DNA from: an uncultured Pelagibacteraceae bacterium
GTDB lineage: Bacteria > Pseudomonadota > Alphaproteobacteria > Pelagibacterales > AG-422-B15
Direction: 5' to 3'
Length of the DNA stretch: 64,000 nt
NCBI GenBank assembly: GCA_902613805.1
Contig: CACMIV010000002.1
Coordinates: 124,001 to 188,000 of the forward strand
A program made the translations under genes and the position numbers. Within the stretch, counting starts at the first letter, position 1; each line of letters opens with the position of its first letter. Positions 46,803-55,859 of the stretch are shown here, piece by piece. The notes under the pieces are model-generated. The model was not told the DNA's origin. It saw only the letters and a list, made by a program, of their open reading frames with translations, and did no database searches.

Positions 46803-47201
46803 ATGATAAAACTCTATTTGACTACCCTATTTTATTTTTTGATAATCGATACAATTGGTATTCAAACGTTTGTTGTACGTATTTATAATAAAAATCTACC
46901 GGATAATCTCAAAATAAACCTAGATATAACTTCTGCTATAATTTTTTATCTAATATTTGTTCTCGGATTAGTATATTTTGTAGTGGCGCCATTTAAAAAT
47001 GCTTCATTAACAAGTGTAATTGTACCAGCTGCAATGTATGGTCTTGCTACATACGCAACATACGCTCTAACAGTAAAAGCTGTTTTTAGTGTATTTAACT
47101 GGACAATTGTTATTTCTGATGTCGCATGGGGTATGGCATTGTGCACCGCTATTTGCTTATTGACTATTTACACATTGCAAAATGTTAGTTTTCTGAACTA
47201 A
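46803..47201 (+). CDS. DUF2177 family membrane protein
   Basis: This is a four-helix inner-membrane protein. Family-like features are YLTTLFYFLIIDTIGI at the N-terminus, AIIFYLIFVLGLVYFVV, AAMYGLATYATYALT and the conserved end WTIVISDVAWGMALCT, the DxxWG motif being characteristic. The length of about 132 residues fits. The start is ATG 46803. The function is unknown. Confidence 0.8.
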   Translation: MIKLYLTTLFYFLIIDTIGIQTFVVRIYNKNLPDNLKINLDITSAIIFYLIFVLGLVYFVVAPFKNASLTSVIVPAAMYGLATYATYALTVKAVFSVFNWTIVISDVAWGMALCTAICLLTIYTLQNVSFLN

Positions 47202-47254
47202 ATTGAAAAGTTAATCTTACTATAATCGCCAAGTAACAGAATCTTTAGTTTAAT

Positions 47255-48274
47255 ATGAGCGTGTATATTCATAAAATAAAGCACAAATTATGGGAAAGTT
47301 ATACTTTCAATCCCCCAATTAAATATTCATACTTTAAATTCCTATCTAATACAGAGCACACATTTAATAAAATATATAAAAACAATAAGAATAAAATAAT
47401 CGAATTTGAACAAATACTACTGATGACAGGCGACTCATTAGACTATGATTTTATGTTGTCAAAAAGATTTGATCTTATTAATAGATTAACTAAACCAGAT
47501 ATAAAGTATTTAATTGCACCAACAAACATAGCTAAAAAAAACGCACTTTACTATATGGAGAATAACTCAATTATTGAAGACAAGATTAAAGTTGTGGAAC
47601 CAGCTATTAATTTAAAAAGATTTAATGATAGTTTAAAGAAGAAAAAAGAAATTAAAAATAAGTTAAATTTATTATTTATTGGTCAAAGATTCTATGGAAA
47701 AGGTGGGCCTATATGTTTCGCTGTTGCCAATGAACTTAATAAAAGAAAAATTGACTTTAAGCTAAAATTTGTTTCTCGAGACATACCTAAAAATTATAAA
47801 ATACCTAACAATGTTGAAATAATTGATTATAAAATAAGTGAGGATAATAAATATAATCTTTATAATTGGGCTCATTTATTCATGTTCCCGGTTGTTCAAG
47901 ATTCTTTTGGTGTATATTTGGAATGTATTGAGACACGAACACCGATCATTTCCACAAATATATACGATAAATCTGATATAGTCATTGATAATGAAATGGG
48001 AAAAATGATTAATACTCCATTTCAGTTATATGATTTCGAGAAATTTGGAACCAAATGGAAAAATTGGGAAGAATTTAATAAATGTTTTGTCAGTGAGTTT
48101 AAAAATGGACTTTTTAATGATTTGATTAATGAATTTGCAAATACTGTTGAAGATTACTTCTTACAAACTAAAAAGTACGAAAAGACTGTAAATAATATTG
48201 AGCGCATTGCGCAAGAAAAATTTCATCCGCAAATAAGAAATAATACGTTGCTTTCTATTTATAAAAACCTATAA
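47255..48274 (+). CDS. Glycosyltransferase family 4-like protein
   Basis: This GT-B enzyme likely builds a surface glycan. The acceptor domain is N-terminal (1-125), with KVVEPAINLKRFND as the interdomain marker. The nucleotide-sugar domain has LNLLFIGQRFYGKGGPICF and the C-terminal HLFMFPVVQDSFGVYLECIETRTPII, a form of the GT4 donor motif (PSxxESFGxxxxEAMAxGxPVI). Length 339. It lies just upstream of tRNA-Ser. The sugar is unknown. Confidence 0.75.
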   Translation: MSVYIHKIKHKLWESYTFNPPIKYSYFKFLSNTEHTFNKIYKNNKNKIIEFEQILLMTGDSLDYDFMLSKRFDLINRLTKPDIKYLIAPTNIAKKNALYYMENNSIIEDKIKVVEPAINLKRFNDSLKKKKEIKNKLNLLFIGQRFYGKGGPICFAVANELNKRKIDFKLKFVSRDIPKNYKIPNNVEIIDYKISEDNKYNLYNWAHLFMFPVVQDSFGVYLECIETRTPIISTNIYDKSDIVIDNEMGKMINTPFQLYDFEKFGTKWKNWEEFNKCFVSEFKNGLFNDLINEFANTVEDYFLQTKKYEKTVNNIERIAQEKFHPQIRNNTLLSIYKNL

Positions 48275-48307
48275 AAATTAATTTGTTCAATGTATGATTG
48301 TTCAGAC

Positions 48308-48399
<92 letters not shown>

Positions 48400-48409
48400 A
48401 GAATTTCTA

Positions 48410-48718
48410 TTAACCTGCTCTATCAGACCTTTTTTGACCAAGACTAGCATCAACCCATGTTTCATCCATCACGCAAGATGCTGCATCACCTAAATCAAAA
48501 AATGCCTTCATTGCCTCACCCGTAGGCTCAACTCCAATGCCCCATGAGCCTGTTTCAGCTTCAACTACGAATGCAACCATATTTGGATTTGGCCAATAGA
48601 ACTTTGCTGAATGAACTCCATCGGTACTTTTTGCAACCTTACACAAATTCAATGCAGCTGTTCCCAGTTTATCCCTGCTTGCATTTTCTTGTCTTTCCCA
48701 TTTGCTTATGTGTAACAT
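48410..48718 (-). CDS. Hypothetical protein, 102 residues
   Basis: I do not recognise this protein. It begins MLHISKWERQENAS and contains AKFYWPNPNMVAFVVEAETG, which suggests a small alpha/beta fold of the dimeric-barrel type, and ends with a polar tail. A good ribosome site (AGGAG, 6 nt before ATG 48718) supports translation. Base use is more G+C-rich than the neighbours. It converges on tRNA-Ser. A 43-bp repeat copy lies upstream of it. Confidence 0.75.
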   Translation of the reverse strand: MLHISKWERQENASRDKLGTAALNLCKVAKSTDGVHSAKFYWPNPNMVAFVVEAETGSWGIGVEPTGEAMKAFFDLGDAASCVMDETWVDASLGQKRSDRAG

Positions 48719-48780
48719 AAGATCTCCTATGTAAAAAAATTATTGATTGACTTAATGTTAAGTAAGAAATTTGAGTGAGT

Positions 48781-48823
48781 AATTAGTATATTTTAACACT
48801 AATACTTATATATTAATATTTTA
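48781..48823. repeat. 43-bp direct repeat, left copy (flanks GMC gene)
   Basis: This sequence matches 50579-50621 at 38 of 43 positions, in the same orientation. It lies just beyond the 3' end of the GMC oxidoreductase gene, while the other copy lies at its 5' side, so the gene is bracketed. The bases beyond the repeat differ. Confidence 0.6.
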
Positions 48824-48835
48824 CGATCTAAATAC

Positions 48836-50506
48836 TTACCTTTGATACATCTGATAGTTAGGACTTTGCCATGTTTTTAATTCTATTCGAGGTAGAGGCC
48901 TATCACCCAATATATTATCACTTATTTTTTCAGCAATCATAATTGTTGGTGCATTTGTATTTCCATTTGTCGCAAAAGGCATAATCGAAGCATCAACAAC
49001 ACGCAAGCTATTGAAACCATGAACTCTGCCTTGATTATCAACAACTGAATGTTTATCTGTTTTTAGCCCCATGCGTGCCGTGCAGCATAAGTGCCATTGA
49101 CTCGTAATGTTGGAATTTAATTTTGCATCAAGTTCGTCATCTGATTTGTAGTTTTCACCAGGAAAGATTTCATCACCCTTAATGTTTGAAAAAGCAGGTT
49201 GATTAAGTAGTTCGCGCGCCAAATGAATGCCCTTTCGTAACAATTCTCTATCACGTTTATCTTTGAGGTAATTGACAAGAATGCGAGGCGGATCAGCAGG
49301 ATTTTTTGATCGTAATTCGATCTTACCACGACTGTGAGTTCGCATCAAACCGACGTGAACTTGAAATGCATGTTCTTGAAGCAGTTCCCAACTATTGTCT
49401 TTCATGGCAATTGGTGAAATACATAATTGTAAGTCAGGGTACTCAACACCGGGTGCTGATCTTACACATGCAACAGTATCGAAATGATTAGATGCACACA
49501 TACCCTCTTTAGTTAATAGCCATTGGATGCCAGATCCTATACTACTTAATCTCCGTGTTTTTGGCCAAAGTGAAACAGGTTTTAAGCATTTATATTTCAT
49601 AATAAAATCAGGATGATCTTGAAGATTTTGTCCAACACCTTGTAAATCAGCTAATGTATTAACTCCAATTGAGTCTAAATGCTCTTTTGGCCCAATTCCT
49701 GAGAGCATAAGTATGTGTGGTGATCCAACCGCGCCAGCACTCAGAATTACTTCTTTTTTTGCCTTTACATTTACTATTTCATTATTTTTATTTTTAAAAC
49801 ATATGCCTTCTGCTGTGTTATCTTCAAAATTTAAATTGCAAACAAGAGCATTTGTTAAAATTGTTAAATTTTTTCTATTACGTATCGGATCAAGGTAACC
49901 CTTTGATGCGCTCCATCGTTCACCGTTGAATACTGTCCGATCAAATATACCAAAACCTTCTTGGCAAAATCCGCTTATATCATCTGTTTCTTTATATCCT
50001 GCTTCTTTTCCTGCATTAATAAAAGCCAGTGAAAGTGGGTCTTTGGGAATGCTTCTATGTACCTTTAATGGACCTGCCTCACCTCGAAAATCATCCCCTC
50101 CTCCACTATAACATTCCATTTTCTTAAAATATGGCAAGACATCTGCGTACCCCCATCCATCGCATCCCATTTGTCTCCAACCCTCATAATCAAGTGTGTT
50201 TCCTCTTATATAGACCATTCCATTTATTGATGATGAGCCACCAAGGGTTTTACCGCGGTCATGTTGAAGTTGACGACCATTTAGTTCGGGTTCTGGCTCA
50301 CCTTTAAATGCCCAATTGTGTTTAGTACTTTTAAGATTCGATAAAACAGCAGCAGGCATCTTTAAGGTTAAGGATTTATCTTCACCACCCGCTTCAAGAA
50401 GAAGGACAGTATTCTTTGAATTTGAGGTTAATCTATTCGCTAATACACAGCCAGCAGATCCAGCACCAACAATGATATAGTCGTATTCAGTATCAATTTT
50501 TACCAT
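48836..50506 (-). CDS. GMC-family oxidoreductase (choline dehydrogenase-like)
   Basis: This is an FAD-dependent alcohol or choline oxidoreductase. The Rossmann loop is DYIIVGAGSAGCVLANRL, and LLLEAGGED, GRQLQHDRGKTLGGSSSINGMVYIRG, VILSAGAVGSPHILMLSGIG and the late RVVDASIMPFATNGNTNAPTI are all present. The catalytic His/Asn pair are in QWHLCCTARMG and NTNAPT; in choline dehydrogenases the former usually reads HPxGTCxMG, so the context is unusual. Length 556. Betaine aldehyde dehydrogenase and betaine genes are not nearby. Substrate unknown. Confidence 0.9.
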   Translation of the reverse strand: MVKIDTEYDYIIVGAGSAGCVLANRLTSNSKNTVLLLEAGGEDKSLTLKMPAAVLSNLKSTKHNWAFKGEPEPELNGRQLQHDRGKTLGGSSSINGMVYIRGNTLDYEGWRQMGCDGWGYADVLPYFKKMECYSGGGDDFRGEAGPLKVHRSIPKDPLSLAFINAGKEAGYKETDDISGFCQEGFGIFDRTVFNGERWSASKGYLDPIRNRKNLTILTNALVCNLNFEDNTAEGICFKNKNNEIVNVKAKKEVILSAGAVGSPHILMLSGIGPKEHLDSIGVNTLADLQGVGQNLQDHPDFIMKYKCLKPVSLWPKTRRLSSIGSGIQWLLTKEGMCASNHFDTVACVRSAPGVEYPDLQLCISPIAMKDNSWELLQEHAFQVHVGLMRTHSRGKIELRSKNPADPPRILVNYLKDKRDRELLRKGIHLARELLNQPAFSNIKGDEIFPGENYKSDDELDAKLNSNITSQWHLCCTARMGLKTDKHSVVDNQGRVHGFNSLRVVDASIMPFATNGNTNAPTIMIAEKISDNILGDRPLPRIELKTWQSPNYQMYQR

Positions 50507-50578
50507 AATAAATTACTTTTTTTATACTGCTCAATATTTTTTGACTAGCAGATTATTTAATATCAAATCTTATAGAAC

Positions 50579-50621
50579 AATTAATATATTTTATTACTAA
50601 AACTTATGTATTAATATTTTA
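50579..50621. repeat. 43-bp direct repeat, right copy (flanks GMC gene)
   Basis: This is the second copy of the repeat at 48781-48823, with five mismatches. It ends 3 nt before the start codon of the transporter gene, so it may also hold its promoter or leader. Only the flanking position around the GMC gene suggests a duplication event. Confidence 0.6.
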
Positions 50622-50624
50622 TTA

Positions 50625-51572
50625 ATGGCAAAAGAGAATAATTTTTTAGCAATAGCATATATTTTAATGGGTATGACTGCTTTTGCATTTCAAGATACCG
50701 CAGTTAGGTTATTAGCCGTTGACATATCAATACTTCAGGTCATGTTTGCAAGAAGTGTCATTGCTATTGTTCTTCTTGTACTATTTTTTTATTTTACAGG
50801 CCAAAAACTAATTTGGACAACTCATTATCCAAAATTAACAATCTTTAGAACAATAATGTTCATATTTGCGTTCGTATTTTATTATATTGGTCTTGCGTAC
50901 TTGTCTTTTGCAGTTACAACCGCTCTTTTTTTTACGGCACCATTTTTTATAACTATATTTTCATCTATTTTTCTGAAAGAAAAAGTTGGTATCATTAGAT
51001 GGCTAACAATTGTTTATGGTTTTGCAGGTGTAATGCTCATCGTTTCACCTGATTTTGAGACTATTAATATATTTATGATATTTCCAATACTATGTGCTGC
51101 AGGATATTCAGGAAGTATGATTATAATAAAATATACCTCAAATGAGGATAACGTTTACACACAAACACTTCATGTTTACATCGCTACTATAATTTTATGT
51201 CCCATAATTACCTATTCTGGTTTCTATTTAGATATGGATAATTCTGGAAATGAAATTTTAGAATTTTTATTTAGATACTGGTCCTTCAATGACGTAACAA
51301 CTCTCTTTATGTTATTTTTAGTTGGTGTTTGTGTAATTTTTGGTTTTGTATTTATTTTCAACGCATATCGATACGGTAAACCTTATATTGTTGCACCGTT
51401 TGAGTATGTATTTTTAATTTGGGCTGTACTATTGGGATGGTTTATTTGGAGTGAAACTGTTTCATTAAGAACAATAATAGGAATATTAATAATTGTTTCA
51501 GCAGGAATTTTTATTCTTTACAGAGAGAAAATAAAAGAACAAGAAATAACGACAGACCAACCACTAAGATAG
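50625..51572 (+). CDS. EamA/DMT-superfamily transporter
   Basis: This ten-helix permease of the drug/metabolite superfamily contains two EamA repeats. The first repeat ends with FSFAVTTALFFTAPFFITIFS-like features near 90-115 and KEKVGIIRWL; the second ends with GKPYIVAPFEYVFLIWAVLLGW and TIIGILIIVSAG. Length 315. The substrate cannot be told. It starts 3 nt after the right copy of the 43-bp repeat and converges on yajQ. Confidence 0.85.
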   Translation: MAKENNFLAIAYILMGMTAFAFQDTAVRLLAVDISILQVMFARSVIAIVLLVLFFYFTGQKLIWTTHYPKLTIFRTIMFIFAFVFYYIGLAYLSFAVTTALFFTAPFFITIFSSIFLKEKVGIIRWLTIVYGFAGVMLIVSPDFETINIFMIFPILCAAGYSGSMIIIKYTSNEDNVYTQTLHVYIATIILCPIITYSGFYLDMDNSGNEILEFLFRYWSFNDVTTLFMLFLVGVCVIFGFVFIFNAYRYGKPYIVAPFEYVFLIWAVLLGWFIWSETVSLRTIIGILIIVSAGIFILYREKIKEQEITTDQPLR

Positions 51573-51573
51573 C

Positions 51574-52059
51574 TCAGTCTCTAAAATTAATATATTGAAG
51601 AGGTAATTCTAATTTTAGCTCTTTAATTTTCGATATGGCTTCTTGTAAATTGTCTTTTTTTGCACCACTTATTCTTAGTTCATTTCCTTGAATTTTTGCT
51701 TGCACTTTCAATTTTGATTCTTTGATTAATTTTGTAATTTTTTTACCCACTTCTTGATCAATACCTTCCAATAGATCGTAATTTTGTCTGATTGTATTGC
51801 CAGATGCACTTTCAGATGATTTTAGTTTTATTACCTTTGGGTCAACGTTACGTTTTATTAAATTTGAAATTAGTATATCTAATACCTGTTTAGCCTTCAT
51901 TTCATCTTCTGATAATAAAATAATCCCTCCCTCAGTTCTCTCTAGCTTTGAAGCAGAACCTTTAAAGTCATATCTCTGTCCAATTTCCTTCATTGAATTA
52001 GATATAGCATTATCAACCTCCTGCATTTTAACTCTGCTAACAACATCGAAACTAGGCAC
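51574..52059 (-). CDS. yajQ: YajQ family nucleotide-binding protein
   Basis: This is a small protein with two ferredoxin-like folds that binds nucleotides; a homologue in Xanthomonas binds cyclic di-GMP. Signatures: MPSFDVVSRVKMQEVDNAI and QRYDFKGSASKLE at the N-terminus, then KIKESKLKVQAKIQGNELR-like positions 115-135 and DNLQEAISKIKEL. The length of 161 residues is normal. The start overlaps the CoA-transferase stop by one base. Confidence 0.92.
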   Translation of the reverse strand: MPSFDVVSRVKMQEVDNAISNSMKEIGQRYDFKGSASKLERTEGGIILLSEDEMKAKQVLDILISNLIKRNVDPKVIKLKSSESASGNTIRQNYDLLEGIDQEVGKKITKLIKESKLKVQAKIQGNELRISGAKKDNLQEAISKIKELKLELPLQYINFRD

Positions 52060-53192
52060 TATAATAGAACTCCTTTATTTTCTAATTCTTTGATTTGTTC
52101 CTCAGAAAAACCAATATCAAGCATTATGCTTTTGTTATCTTGACCAACTTCAGGTGCAGGAGATGGCTTATCGGATGGTGTGGCACTAAAACGTGGTGCC
52201 GGTGATGGTTGGCGTACATCGTTAATATTGACAAAATTGTCACGCGCCCTCATGTGTTTATGATTAGCTGCCTCTTCGATAGAAAGAACTGGTGAATAAC
52301 AAACATCAGACCCTTCAAAGATTTCATCCCATTCATCTCTTGTTTTGGTTTTAAATATTTCAGCTAATTTACTTTTCATATTGTACCACTGATCTAATTG
52401 CATTTGATTTTTAAATTCATCACCAAGGTTTAATTTATCAATTAATAGTTGGTAAAATTTAGGCTCTAAAGAACCTATTGAGACGTGCATGTTGTCTTTT
52501 GTCTCATAGACTTGATAAAAGGGCGCACCACCATCAAATAAATTATTACCTCTATTATTTACATTCCATACTCCTGACTGAGATAAACTATGAAATATTG
52601 ACGTAAGAACCGAAACTCCATCAATCATAGCGGCATCGACTACTTGTCCTTTACCCGTTCTATTCGCTGACAGTAAAGCTGCGCATACACCAAATGCAAG
52701 AAACATAGTACCTCCACCATAATCACCAATTAAATTGAGTGGTATTGATGGTTTATTTTCACCCCAAATTGAATACAGAGCGCCTGCTAATGCGATATAA
52801 TTAATATCGTGACCAGCTGCCTGTGCTAGCGGACCATTTTGACCCCAACCAGTAATTCTTCCATAAACTAACTTTTCATTTTGTTTTAAACATTCTTCAG
52901 GTCCAATCCCTAGTTTTTCAGTTACTCCTGGTCGATAACCTTCTATTAGTGCGTCTGCATTTTTTATTAATTTAAATAAAACCTCTTTTGACTCGGGATC
53001 CTTTAAATTTAAACAAATAGATTTCTTACTTCTTCCTGTAATATCGAATTTTGGTTGTTGATTAGGCATAACAGTGTTTTTTCTATCAACACGAATAACT
53101 TCAGCGCCAAGATCGGCAAACAACATTCCGCATAATGGCCCTGGCCCAATGCCTGACAATTCGATTATCTTATATCCAGATAAAACACCCAT
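52059..53192 (-). CDS. CaiB/BaiF CoA-transferase family protein (alpha-methylacyl-CoA racemase-like)
   Basis: This is a family III CoA-transferase or racemase. Segments: LSGYKIIELSGIGPGPLCGMLFADLGAEVIRVD (seen piecewise at 4-36), LNLKDPESKEVLFKLI, EGYRPGVTEKLGIGPE and GWGQNGPLAQAAGHDINYIA, with GDYGGGTMFLAFGVCAALL carrying the catalytic Asp. The IELSGIGPGPL start and length near 377 are closest to alpha-methylacyl-CoA racemases. I chose the ATG at 53192, 7 nt after the mfd stop; an earlier ATG at 53225 would overlap mfd. Confidence 0.88.
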   Translation of the reverse strand: MGVLSGYKIIELSGIGPGPLCGMLFADLGAEVIRVDRKNTVMPNQQPKFDITGRSKKSICLNLKDPESKEVLFKLIKNADALIEGYRPGVTEKLGIGPEECLKQNEKLVYGRITGWGQNGPLAQAAGHDINYIALAGALYSIWGENKPSIPLNLIGDYGGGTMFLAFGVCAALLSANRTGKGQVVDAAMIDGVSVLTSIFHSLSQSGVWNVNNRGNNLFDGGAPFYQVYETKDNMHVSIGSLEPKFYQLLIDKLNLGDEFKNQMQLDQWYNMKSKLAEIFKTKTRDEWDEIFEGSDVCYSPVLSIEEAANHKHMRARDNFVNINDVRQPSPAPRFSATPSDKPSPAPEVGQDNKSIMLDIGFSEEQIKELENKGVLL

Positions 53193-53199
53193 GTTTCTA

Positions 53200-55566
53200 C
53201 TATAATGCCTGCAATTCCTTTGCAAAAGAAAAAGCTTTATAGATTCGATCTTTATTTGATGTTTTTTGGTAATTATACACCAATGTTTGGTCTGATCTTA
53301 ACTTTAAGTCATATTTATATTGAGACATAAATTCAACCAGTTGGTCTGTTTTTTCAAAATGATTATTTTTAAATTTTATAGTTAAACCTTTATTTCCAAT
53401 ATCAAATTTTTCTATTTTCAACTGTTTACATATAATTCTAAGCTCAGTGATGTTATACAAATGCTCAACCTCTTTAGGAGCTTCGCCAAATCGCTCACTC
53501 ATTTCTTCCTTAATTTTGCTTAATTCCTCACTCAAACTTAAGTAAGCAAGCTGCCGGTAATAAAACAGTCTAGTGTTTAAATTTGGCATATATTTTTCAG
53601 GTATTAAGACGCTTAAACCAAGATTTATTTGTGGAGACCACTCATTATCTACTGTAGATGTATCTGATTTTAATTCCAATATCTTATCTTTTAGCAATTT
53701 ATGATAAAGTTCGAGGCCAACTTCTCTGATATGTCCAGATTGAGCATCGCCTATAATATTTCCTGATCCTCTCATATCTAAATCATGACTTGAAAGATTA
53801 AAACTAGAGCCTCTAGAGTTAAATTTTTTAAGAAGCATAAGTCTTTTATAGGCATTTTCAGTTATTCCATTGATGTCTTTAACTGTATAAAAACAAAATG
53901 CTTCAATATTTGATCTGCCAATACGCCCTCTTAACTGATAAAGTTGGGATAATCCAAATTTATCAGAATTATGAATGATCATTGTGTTGGTTTTCTGCAA
54001 ATCTAGACCCGACTCGACAATAGTGGTACACAGTAATAATTGAAATTCATTATTGTAAAAATCAATCATTGTATTTTTTAGGTTTTTGGACGGCATTTGA
54101 CCGTGGGCAATTTGATACTTTACATTTGGAAGTTTACTTTTTAAAAAATCCTCAACTTCTTTTAATTCGTTAATTCTTGGGCAGACATAATACACCTGGC
54201 CGTTACGACTTAATTCATATTCAATTGCAGAGATTACTTTTTCATCATTAAAATCAATAACTTCAGTATTTATATTTTGCCTATTTAATGGTGCTGTAGA
54301 AATAATTGACAAATCCCTAAGACCTACAAGTGACATTTGTAACGTACGTGGTATTGGTGTGGCTGTTAAAGCTAGCACATGCACATTTGAACGTAATGAC
54401 TTAATTTTTTCTTTTTGAGAAACTCCAAAGTGCTGCTCTTCATCAATAACAAGCATACCTAATTTTTTAAATTTAATTTTACTGTTAAGAAGCGCATGTG
54501 TCCCAACAACTACATCACTTTCTCCAGTGTTGATTCTTTCAATAATTTTATTGTTTTCAGAAGTTGAGTTTAATCTTGAGATTTGATCTACTTTCAAAGG
54601 AAAGTTTTTGAATCTTTTTTTAAAATTTTCATAGTGTTGACTGCATAGTAGTGTTGTTGGAACAATAAATGCCACTTGAGCACCGCTCATAGCTACATTG
54701 AACGCTCCTCTTAATGCAACTTCTGTCTTACCAAAGCCAACATCGCCGCATATCAAACGGTCCATTGGAAGCCCGCTGTTTAGATCAAACAGCAATTCTG
54801 ATGTTACGTTTGCTTGATCTTCGGTATCCTGAAATTCAAATTCGTTTATAAAATTTGAATAATAAGGTTCTTGAACGGTATATTTTGTCGCTTCTTTTAG
54901 AGATCTTTCTGCCGCAACTTTTATTAAATCTTCAGCAATTTCATTTATTTTATTTTTTGCGCTGGCTTTTCTAAATTGCCAATTTGAACTTCCCAGTTTA
55001 TCAATTTGTGCAAATTCACTATTCCCACTGTACTTTGACAAAAGTTCAATATTCTCAACAGGTACATAAAGTTTATCATTATTGAAATATGTTATTTCAA
55101 TGCAATCATGATCGTTTTCTAAGACAGTAACATTTTTTAACCCATTAAATTTTCCTATTCCATGATCAACATGAACAATTAGATCATCTTGTTCAAAAGT
55201 ACTGAGATCAGTTAAAAAAGTATCTGCTTTGATTGTGCGTTTGCTTTGATTGAAAGAGAACTCATTAAAAGGTTTAATAATCAGTCTGAACAAACTTTGT
55301 ATCGATTTTTGATTTTTAGGATTAAATTCTTCAAATTTTTCGATCTCATCACCAAATATGTTAATACGAACTGGATTCTTGAAGTCTGTTGGAAAAATAT
55401 CAATAACATCTCCTTTAACAGAGAATTCACCATTTTCACGAATTGAACTCACGCGTGCATAACCATTGGCAGATAGATAGTTAATTGTTTTTTCATAATC
55501 AAATTTTTCTTCAATGTTGATATTTAAATTCTCATTAATTTGAGTCTTTAAGCGTGGTTTCGTCAT
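53200..55566 (-). CDS. mfd: Transcription-repair coupling factor Mfd, N-terminally reduced
   Basis: Mfd removes stalled RNA polymerase and recruits UvrA. Present: a domain-1b segment (about 24-105, RENGEFSVKGDVIDIFP), the RNA-polymerase interaction domain (about 108-180, DLIVHVDHGIG and DKLYVPVENIEL), translocase motor (Walker A CGDVGFGKTEVALRG at 273, DEEQ at 375, TATPIPRTLQMS, QLRGRIGRS) and the C-terminal domain. It has 788 residues where about 1,150 is usual: domains 1a and 2 (UvrA contact) before, and domain 3 after, the 1b segment are missing. The start, ATGA overlapping sdhE, shows the short form is complete, not broken. Confidence 0.93.
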   Translation of the reverse strand: MTKPRLKTQINENLNINIEEKFDYEKTINYLSANGYARVSSIRENGEFSVKGDVIDIFPTDFKNPVRINIFGDEIEKFEEFNPKNQKSIQSLFRLIIKPFNEFSFNQSKRTIKADTFLTDLSTFEQDDLIVHVDHGIGKFNGLKNVTVLENDHDCIEITYFNNDKLYVPVENIELLSKYSGNSEFAQIDKLGSSNWQFRKASAKNKINEIAEDLIKVAAERSLKEATKYTVQEPYYSNFINEFEFQDTEDQANVTSELLFDLNSGLPMDRLICGDVGFGKTEVALRGAFNVAMSGAQVAFIVPTTLLCSQHYENFKKRFKNFPLKVDQISRLNSTSENNKIIERINTGESDVVVGTHALLNSKIKFKKLGMLVIDEEQHFGVSQKEKIKSLRSNVHVLALTATPIPRTLQMSLVGLRDLSIISTAPLNRQNINTEVIDFNDEKVISAIEYELSRNGQVYYVCPRINELKEVEDFLKSKLPNVKYQIAHGQMPSKNLKNTMIDFYNNEFQLLLCTTIVESGLDLQKTNTMIIHNSDKFGLSQLYQLRGRIGRSNIEAFCFYTVKDINGITENAYKRLMLLKKFNSRGSSFNLSSHDLDMRGSGNIIGDAQSGHIREVGLELYHKLLKDKILELKSDTSTVDNEWSPQINLGLSVLIPEKYMPNLNTRLFYYRQLAYLSLSEELSKIKEEMSERFGEAPKEVEHLYNITELRIICKQLKIEKFDIGNKGLTIKFKNNHFEKTDQLVEFMSQYKYDLKLRSDQTLVYNYQKTSNKDRIYKAFSFAKELQAL

Positions 55567-55826
55567 TTTTTAAGCATCGTAAAATCTTTGAGTAATTGCA
55601 TGACGCGATTGTCAATTTCTTTTGGAATTGTCACCTTATCTAGCGCATATCGATATATGTCATTATCATCAAGTTCTAATATAGTTTCTAACATTTGAAG
55701 TTCACCTTCATTAAATAGTTTGATGTATTTCTCAACAAAAGATCCAAGGAGAATATCCATTTCCTTTGACCCCCGATGGGAGGATTTGAACTGAAGCTTT
55801 TTTTGAAGTGTATGTAAATCGTTCAT
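55563..55826 (-). CDS. sdhE: Succinate dehydrogenase assembly factor SdhE
   Basis: It helps FAD attach covalently to SdhA. This 87-residue protein has the hallmark SHRGSKEMDILLGSFVE (the RGxxE motif) and a helical body LELDDNDIYRYAL. It lies upstream of mfd (ATGA overlap) and divergent from recG, the usual alphaproteobacterial arrangement. Confidence 0.92.
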   Translation of the reverse strand: MNDLHTLQKKLQFKSSHRGSKEMDILLGSFVEKYIKLFNEGELQMLETILELDDNDIYRYALDKVTIPKEIDNRVMQLLKDFTMLKK

Positions 55827-55859
55827 ATTTTTTTTATCGATCTTTGATACAATACATAT

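Noticed and set aside
49117-49329. Short frames inside the GMC oxidoreductase gene
   Set aside because: They are shadow frames of the GMC gene without ribosome sites.
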